Of a stretch of DNA of 64,000 nt, positions 57,386 to 64,000 are shown piece by piece. Numbering within the stretch: the stretch's first letter is position 1; each line of letters opens with the position of its first letter. The notes beneath the pieces were generated by a model. That model worked only from the letters and a program-made list of their open reading frames with translations, was not told the origin of the DNA and did no database searches. The position numbers and the translations under genes are program-made. The DNA is from Mesostigma viride (taxonomy: Eukaryota > Streptophyta > Mesostigmatophyceae > Mesostigmatales > Mesostigmataceae), in assembly GCA_009746045.1 (NCBI GenBank), contig RPFO01000104.1, positions 1,186,076 through 1,250,075 on the forward strand, given 5' to 3'.

Positions 57386-58503
57386 CTAACACAACTGGTG
57401 CGTCTTCTTATATGCTTCTAGTAAGCGGGCGCACCCCGCTAACTCAGTAGCGGTGCGCCAGGAGTCCTCAGACTCATGCTGTGCGAATCGCCATCGCACC
57501 CGGTATTGTCGCTGGACCCCTCGTCCCCGTCTGACATCCCGGTGTCCCACGATCGCTGCCACCTCGTCCTCTTGTTGAATCCCCCGTGTCCGGATTGAAC
57601 TCCAGCGGGGCTGGGGGATTGACCCTGCCCTGGATGGTGTTCTGGTCATACAACTTGAGCTGGTCACGGTGGAAACGGTTGGACGTGAGGTTCCATGACA
57701 CTGGGATGTCCACCTGGAACATGACATCATCGAACTTGGTGAGGACCTTGTAGGGACCCAGGAACATGGGACGGAGCTTAGTCTTCAGCTCCTTCTCCAC
57801 CTTGTGTGAAAATCGCCCGATCTGGGGCCCTCAACCAGGACCCAATCGCCCACCTCGATGGACGGCGTTCGGTGATCCCGCTTGCCGGCTGTCCTCTCCA
57901 GATATACCGCTCCGTCGCTGCGCGGTAGCCCTGGACTGCGCTGTTATGCGCCTGGTGCATCCGCTGCAGCAACCGCTCAACCCCCTGAAGGGTGTCCAGC
58001 TTGACCTGATCCTCTCCAAGTCCGGGGCTCACAAGCAAGTCGAGTGGTGTGAGAGGGTGTCGGCCGGAGTTGAGGAAAAAGGGAGTAAACCCATGGGCGG
58101 CCTGGGGGGCATTGTTCAGGGAAAACTCCACCAAGCCCAGAAGTTCTTCCCAATTGCTGCCCACCGTGTCGGTGTAGTGTCGCATGGTCTCTTGCACTGT
58201 GCGGTTCAACCGCTCCACCAGGTGCGACGACGAGCTGTCGTAGGCCGTGCCCAGCGACACCTTGGTGCCCAGCCGCTCGAAGAACTCCTGCCAGAATTTG
58301 GCCGTGAAGAGCTTGTCGCGGTCAGAGATGAACTGCCGGCTGAGCCCGTGAAACCGGAACACGTGCGTCAGGTATATCTTGGCGCACTCCTCCGCTGTGA
58401 GGTCGACCGGACACGGGGCCAAGTGACACATGCGCGTCAGGCGGTCCAGGAACACCAAGACCATGCTGTTGCAGTTAGAATACGAATGACCGACTTGGTA
58501 CAA
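57386..58503 (-). pseudogene. Ty3/gypsy chromovirus integrase with chromodomain, truncated and frameshifted
   Basis: Catalytic core: VLVFLDRLTRM (first Asp), QFISDRDKLF (second Asp) and SSSHLVERLNRTV (Glu), the last two separated by 35 residues as in DD35E integrases. The C-terminal domain KLRPMFLGPYKVLTKFDDVM follows in another frame (57800-57474). A chromodomain follows in a third: EVAAIVGHRDVRRGRGVQRQ, YRVRWRFAQHESEDSW and ELAGCARLLEAY (57560-57400). Integrase chromodomains steer insertion to modified histones. Protease, RT and RNase H are absent: sequence right of about 58503 is unrelated, so the copy is 5'-truncated. Confidence 0.78.
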
Positions 58504-59322
58504 TGCTTGAGAACACTGTGTGCTGAGAGCAATGAATTGCTTGGTTCATTAGAAAATAGGTTTACCCTTTATCAACGTTCCTCTCACTGGCTGCGCCGCC
58601 AGTGACCGTTGGGTGCAGACCGTTGGCCCGAGGCCGCACGATGACAGGTAGCAGTCTAGTCACTGCATCGTGCGATCACAGATCAATGCACGCTGCAGTA
58701 CGGTCCCTATCTAGGATACTCTAGTACGTCCAATGACAGGACACTACGTATACTGGGTACTGACATCTGTCACGTACCTCAGTACCCAAAGTACCTATCT
58801 AGGGAAACGTATGCGACTCGACTAGCATTCCTATCTGCATAGCCCACGTGGTATTTATATTCACATACCAACGTAGGTTTACAAGGCTTATTCATACGTT
58901 GTATTCACAATGCCTTTGAGACTTAGTCTACAGCAAAGCATGGAGACTAACTCCAGTATTGTTTTATTATTTATTTCTTAATGCAGGTCTGCACCCCCAA
59001 CATTATTGTTATTGTTTTTAAGTTGATTAGGGGTACAAAAGAGACATGGCTGGTTGAGCCAGGTTGGTTACAGCTGGCTGTTCTGGCCAGGTGTTAATTG
59101 CACATTAAATAAGGTGTACACAGCTGGCTGGTTGGCCAGTATTGGAGCACACATTAAGTAAGTGTATACAAGCTTGTGTCCTCAAGCTGCAAATGGATAC
59201 AAATCTGACCTAGCCAGCACTCACACCCCACAGCAAATGTGTTGAATTTTATGGCGCCCAGCAGCTATCGCTGTGGTAAGGGGGTGTGGTGGTTGTGTAC
59301 TGAGCTATGGCCAGTCATTTAT
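58504..59322. other. Between two retroelements; may include an LTR of the copia-type element
   Basis: No ORF of note. An imperfect direct repeat of about 50 bases (TTACAGCTGGCTGTTCTGGC.. and ACACAGCTGGCTGGTTGGCC..) lies at 59058-59170, each followed by CACATTAA. The left LTR boundary of the copia-type element could not be fixed. Confidence 0.35.
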
Positions 59323-59847
59323 TCAAACACTGACTCTGATATCATAGGGGTTCATGTTCTGAAAGAGGAGCTGGTACTGTTGGCCAGCAGCATCCCGCAG
59401 CTTCGTTAGAGCGTCTGCTGGGTTGTCCTCATCATCCACATGAGTCCAGCTGGAAAAATAGGTGGCCTCCTGTTTGAGGATCACCCAATCCAAGTCAGTG
59501 TGGACAGCAGCAGAAACAGATTTCTTGGTTAGAAAACTGATCACAGAGAAGCTGTCAGTGTAGAGATGTGAGATGACATTGCATGTGCTGCCTGCCTGGG
59601 TTTGTAGCCAGGTGAGCATGTGCTGCAGGGAACGAGCATGCAATGCAGCAGACACCACAGCACGACATTCAGCTGAGTTGCTGCTGCCAGGTTTTCTGCG
59701 GTGTAGCCTGCTGTACCAGGAAGTGAGGGACATGTAATCTGACCTGTTGGTGAGAAAAAACAGCCCTGATTCCCGTGCCCCCATCTGATTGATTGTTCTG
59801 CTCTCCATGGAGCTGTCCATGACACATTGGATGTGGATGTCTTCCAT
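59323..59847 (-). pseudogene. Copia-type RNase H domain
   Basis: Features of Ty1/copia RNase H: SDYMSLTSWYSRLHRRKPGS, SAECRAVVSAALHARSL (Glu), SHLYTDSFSVISFLTKKS (Asp) and the ending THVDDEDNPADALTK, which parallels the NPADxLTK sequence near the end of copia polyproteins. It follows RT sequence in other frames (60300-59853) on the same strand. Confidence 0.7.
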
Positions 59848-59852
59848 CAGAT

Positions 59853-61824
59853 TCAGGCCATGGAGGATGAGGGGGGGCAGTCATTGACCAACTTCCTGAT
59901 GTGACTGCATTTTATCTTGACTAGAACATCATGGGTGACCCTGCTGATGACAGCTAAGGGAGCCCCACAGATGGCTGACCACCACCCCAGTTTGCCCTGA
60001 ACAGTGGCACACATGTGTAAGGGGAGGTAGTTGTCTGCAGCAGATCTAGACAATCTTGGATATATTCTGCAGGAGGAGAGAGAGCAGACCCACTGATCTG
60101 GCTGCCTATGCAGCTGCAACATGATGCCACAGAACTGGATGGGGGTTGTGCTCAATTCCACCTGTTTGCCAATCTCATATGATTCCTGGACCTGCTGAAT
60201 AAATTTTCCACCTCAGCTCTAGGCCCACAAATGAGTTGGTCATCTCCATGCCACACAAAGAACAGCAGTCCAGAGGGGGTGGGTACAACAAAAAAGCATG
60301 GGTCCAGGTCATCATACGTGGCCTTGAGCTTTTTGAATACTTCCTCTGCTGAGTCTCTGAAAATTTTGGGGCACTGACAAGCCCTTCCACCCCAATGTTG
60401 ATGATAAGGTGGGGCTCATCAATGTAAGGTTTCCACACAGCTGGGGTGTCTACCACGTACACCTTCCCTTTCCACACAGATTCAGCCTTTTCTGGGTCCC
60501 CCCTGAGGAAGGCCCTTTTAATATCAGTGGCTTTGCAGACATAGTCTTGGCCTGCATTGAGGTTGTGGAGGAATAGGGAGAGCATGATCCTGAGTGAGGT
60601 TTGTTGCAGCCCAGGTGTGTAGGTTTCCCCTTTTGGCAGTGTGGATGTCCCCTTTAATTCTGTGACACATGGTCTGGCATGGAAGATTGGGGAGCCCACT
60701 TTTTGTGGTTTTTGTTTGAGAACAAATTTTAATCTGAGCTTTTTGGCTCCCTCTGGCACGTCCCATGAAGGGGTGACAGGAGGTTTGTATTGAGGGTTTT
60801 TGGGGTTGGGCAGGACCCATTCCTGCCTGGCTTGGTGGACAATGGCCATCAGCCACTTGGTAAACCCTTTTTGTGTTTTGCATTCTTGTATGACGTGGGA
60901 GATTTGGTGGGGTGAGTGCATGGCTATGTCCCACTTACCCAGCCCAAAGGCTGAGGGATGGAGGAACTGGCTGTGCACTAACTTGTCCAGATCAGGGATC
61001 TCCCCTGGTGCATACTGAGTGTTGACTGCCTTGATGACAGCATCCATACCAGGGACAATACTGGAGAGAGGGATTTTAAAGTGGTCCAGAGGAACTGCAC
61101 CCACCCCTGTGACACTGAGCTCATTAGCTGAGATAAGCACCCCAGGATAGGATACAAAAGGTTCCCCCAACAAGGTGTTACCAGAGTACCCCTCCACCAC
61201 CTGGAAGGGTGTCTGAATACCAAGTATAGGGAGCATCACTTGTCCCACTACATCCAGTGAGCTTTGGCCTGAGAAATCCTGCACCCGTGCCCAAAATGAA
61301 GGTGCAATCTCAAGACCAGGGATGGCTTGTGCACTGATCACACTGACCTGTGCCTGAGTGTCTATTGCCAGGGTCCAGGGGTCCTGACTAGTGCACACAG
61401 CTGAGACTTTTGCCAACCCTTCGGCCACAGCAGCTTGTTGCTTATGTGACCTGTGTAATGCTTGCAAGGCGACTGCCAATCTTGACCTCAGAGCGGGAGG
61501 GTTGGCAGACAATTTGGTGCCTTGGGGCTGAGCTAATGCTTCCAACCCAGCTACCTCGTGCCTGGTTAAGCAATCCCCAGGTTGTGAAGTGGGCCTGGCT
61601 TCACTGAGGGTGGAAGGGTTCACAGAGGGTGCTGTGGTGCTGTCAACAGCAGTAATTGGTGGCTCAGGGCTACTGCTGGGCATGCTGGAGTTGCCAGATA
61701 GAAGTAGTGAGTCCATGCTTAAAGACTCTTCCCCAGGCACGTCTGCCATGGGAGAATAATACTTCTTAATTCTATGACAGCTCACCCTGTGACGCTTCCC
61801 ATTGATATTGTGCTTGACCTCCAC
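59853..61824 (-). pseudogene. Integrase tail, retropepsin and copia-type RT
   Basis: The 549-codon frame from 61824 starts with an integrase C-terminal-like KHNINGKRHRVSCHRIKKYY, then a retropepsin: WTLAIDTQAQVSVISAQAIP (catalytic Asp at about 61362) and GYSGNTLLGEPFVSY. RT follows: KKLRLKFVLKQK, YVCKATDIKRAFLRGD (motif A) and GLVSAPKFSE. The HGDDQLICG catalytic box (about 60250-60230) and the later thumb region (60161-59853) lie in other frames. The DTQ at the protease active site replaces the usual DTG/DSG. Frameshifts make this copy inactive. Confidence 0.7.
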
Positions 61825-61865
61825 GGTCTTGCTGTTTTTGGTAAATCCACGGATGGTAACTGGAC

Positions 61866-62715
61866 CTAGCCAAGTTCCAACCTTACCAAAGCTGTTTTCC
61901 TTGTAATAGAGAACTTGATCACCTTTTTGGAATACTGGCCTGGATGGGTTTTATCTTTTTCTGCCAGTTTTGCTGAGGTTTGTGCACGTGCAGTGTTGTA
62001 CAGTGCTATCACCTCTGGGGGATATACACCTGCCTGCAGGCCTGCTGGGATTACTTCACCCCACTGGCATGCAAGACAGGTCTCATGTTTAGGGTTGTGC
62101 ACATTTCATGACACCAGAGTGCCCTGTCACAATAGACCCCTGAAGTAGCATCCTTGGAAGGATTTTTGGCTAGTAGGGTTTTGACAGATCTGATGGTTCT
62201 TTCAATGACCCCCTGACCCTCATGATCTTCCAGCCCAGCAATCTCTATTGCTTCACACCCTTCCAGGTCAGTCAGACAAGAAAATTGTTGATCAAGCAAA
62301 ATTCTGTCAACTGGGTAGAATCTGGGTAAAGCAATCATGAGTGCAACACGTAGCTGCCCTGCAGACATGCCAGGTAGGGGTTCCATTACTGTGAACCTGG
62401 ACCATGAGTCTTTTAGGATCAGGTAGGGTTGGACATCTTTGTTGATGTGCATCACATCCCCCACTATCATGCCCCTATGGTGGAAGGAGTTGCAGTATGC
62501 CATTTTTGAGGTTTGGGGCTATTGAACTGACATTCTTGACAGTGTTGTCTAGCCAGTTTTACTGCATTCCTGAGTTGTTTTCCCATGCTACTACCCCCCA
62601 GCCGTCTGGCCAGTTCCTCAGCCACTGTTTCATGACCCATGGCTAGGTGCAGCTGATGAGCAAGCTCCTTGATATCTATGGAGTTGTCAACAGTAGGGGT
62701 TAGTGCTTTTATGTA
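61866..62715 (-). pseudogene. Copia-type integrase: zinc-binding and catalytic domains
   Basis: Zinc part: LHLAMGHETVAEELARRL, then ARQHCQECQFNSPKPQKW (HHCC, 62700-62515). Core in another frame: MIVGDVMHINKD (first Asp), DRILLDQQFSCLTDLE (second) and GQGVIERTIRSVKTLLAKN (Glu), 62503-62051. A linker with PPEVIALYNTARAQTSAKLA continues to 61866. It would join cDNA to host DNA. The spacing of the last two acidic residues is shorter than the usual 35, fitting a decayed or divergent enzyme. Confidence 0.68.
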
Positions 62716-64000
62716 AGGTTCCAGACAGGGTGTTGGGAGGACAGTAAGGTTGCTGCCTCAAAATCAATTATGCCCTGGCTGCCATCCCCAATGGTAATGA
62801 GATCATCATCCTCAGAGTAAGCAAGGTGAGAGAACTCACATTGTTTTTGGTAGCGAGTCCTGTTGCACCGGCTGCCTGGAGGTCCCAGGGGATGACGTGC
62901 GTGCCAGCAACCCGGGCAGAGATCCACGTTGGTGTCAGGGAGTCGTTGTTGGGGCAGTGGTTCCTGTCATGCCCCCTCTGGAAGCACCTCAGGCACCGTA
63001 TGCCAGGGTTTCCAGGTTGGTTGTTGTTGTTGTTGTTGTTGTTGTTTCCCTGCTGGGACCGATTGTTGTTGTGGTTATGGCCCTGCTGGGACCTGTTGTT
63101 GTTGTTGTTTTGGCCCTGCTGGGACCTGTTGTTATTATTGCCCTGCTGGGACCTGTTGTTGTTATTGTTGTTGTTGTTGTTGTTGTTGGGGTTGCCATGC
63201 AGGGGCACACGGTGCCACGTGTTGCCACGCCCCTGAGAGCCACTGCCCCCTTGGTGGGAGGACTTGTGGGTCTTGGGTGCCCCCCCTGGCTGGCCCCCCT
63301 TGCGCTTGTGGCCTTGGACACCCTGGACCTTGGGGTCCTGGGCCTGGGGGTTGCCAGTACCCAGGGGGTCCACTGCCTCCTCGATATAGAGCATGGCAGC
63401 TCTGAAGTTGTCCCAGAGGGACTTGAGGCCTGTAAGCAGGGTAGCCAGGACAGAGGTTGCAAATTAGCTTTTGTTAGCCAGGTGTGGATGAGATACCTTG
63501 GTTGGAGCTTGAGAAGCTCAAGGTCTTTCTCTATCATTACCCTGTATGTTTTTGCATCCCCAGAGAGGTTATTCTTGTTCACCTTATATGCAGCAAGCCA
63601 GTTGAAACGTTCTACTGCTTCCATGTGGTTATTGGTAAGCACTAGCTGTTTCAGATCAGTGATAAAGGTAGGCCACTGTTCAATGGCTGCTTCAGGTGTC
63701 AGGGTGCGTTCCTGATAGGTTTGAATCAATGCTCTAATTGCAGGAGATGATTGGTGGAAGGTGGATGAGGCCCTGAGAGCCTTAAACTGATGCTAAGGTT
63801 TAGGCCTTCCATCCCATACTCCAGAGCAAAGACAAATTGTTTGCTTGTTCAATGTGTGACCCTCAGGCAAACCAGCAATATTGATTTTGGATTCCTTTTT
63901 ATGAGGGTTAAACACACCTGTGGAGGGGGGTTGGCCCTCAAGAAGACGTCGGTTGCCTGTTGGAGGCGGGGGGTCCAGGTTGATGGTCCCCGCTCATACC
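62709..64000 (-). pseudogene. Copia-type Gag with poly-Asn repeats and zinc knuckle, runs off the window
   Basis: The frame 63729-62768 holds the Gag body (AIEQWPTFITDLKQLVLTNN, HMEAVERFNWLAAYKVNK), a basic Pro/Gly/Lys linker, five poly-Asn blocks separated by RSQQG, and a CCHC knuckle CLRCFQRGHDRNHC. The knuckle binds element RNA. Before the Met at 63729, protein-like sequence continues in other frames to the window edge (NLDPPPPTGNRRLLEG near 63980), so the real start lies outside. After the knuckle, TWISARVAGTHVI and DDLITIGDGSQG may be remains of a copia-type protease. Confidence 0.68.

Overview
The window looks like nuclear DNA of a green alga. Host genes are GC-rich and split by GT..AG introns. 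The encoded TIM9 and PPR-SMR proteins are plant-like, telomere-type repeats are of the plant form (CCCTAAA), and the intergenic DNA is packed with LINE, LTR and TIR transposon debris. I cannot name the species. Host genes visible are the 3' end of a gene for an acidic-tailed protein (exons about 484-4108), TIM9 (37585-37044, minus, two exons), a PPR-SMR protein (38700-47582, seven exons, with huge satellites in its introns) and a frameshifted F-box/LRR gene (52257-50659, minus).

The centrepiece is an integrated Polinton-like virus (PLV) of about 18.2 kb at 17331-35532. It has about 775-bp terminal inverted repeats (TIRs) carrying 110-bp iterons and plant-type telomere repeats. Its left half is a minus-strand virion block: a 1092-aa structural protein, small basic and zinc-finger proteins, minor capsid (penton), a small amphipathic protein, major capsid protein, and an Ig-like plus LamG-like protein. 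Its right half is a plus-strand block: a coiled-coil protein, packaging ATPase, AT-hook protein, tyrosine recombinase and a 1162-aa primase fused to a UL9-like helicase. The two blocks diverge from a 24-bp gap. No DNA polymerase B and no rve-type integrase are present. The ATPase (two frameshifts) and recombinase (one) are broken as read, while the other ORFs are open.

The PLV sits in the AT-rich tail of a LINE 3' fragment, which itself sits (with a 13-bp target duplication) inside a TIR element at 16788-35918: three nested insertions.

Other regions. 4.5-10.2 kb: LINE remains, one copy interrupted by a 1.77-kb TIR element. 10.2-13.7 kb: a CACTA-type non-autonomous element with GTGAGAAA subterminal arrays. 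13.9-17.3 kb: LINE ends and MITEs. 47.6-50.3 kb: one LINE inserted in another with a 12-bp target duplication. 53.5-58.5 kb: a decayed chromovirus (Ty3/gypsy) with a 3' LTR and an extra ORF after the chromodomain. 59.3-64 kb: a decayed copia-type element with an unusual Gag-INT-protease-RT-RNase H order, running off the right edge.
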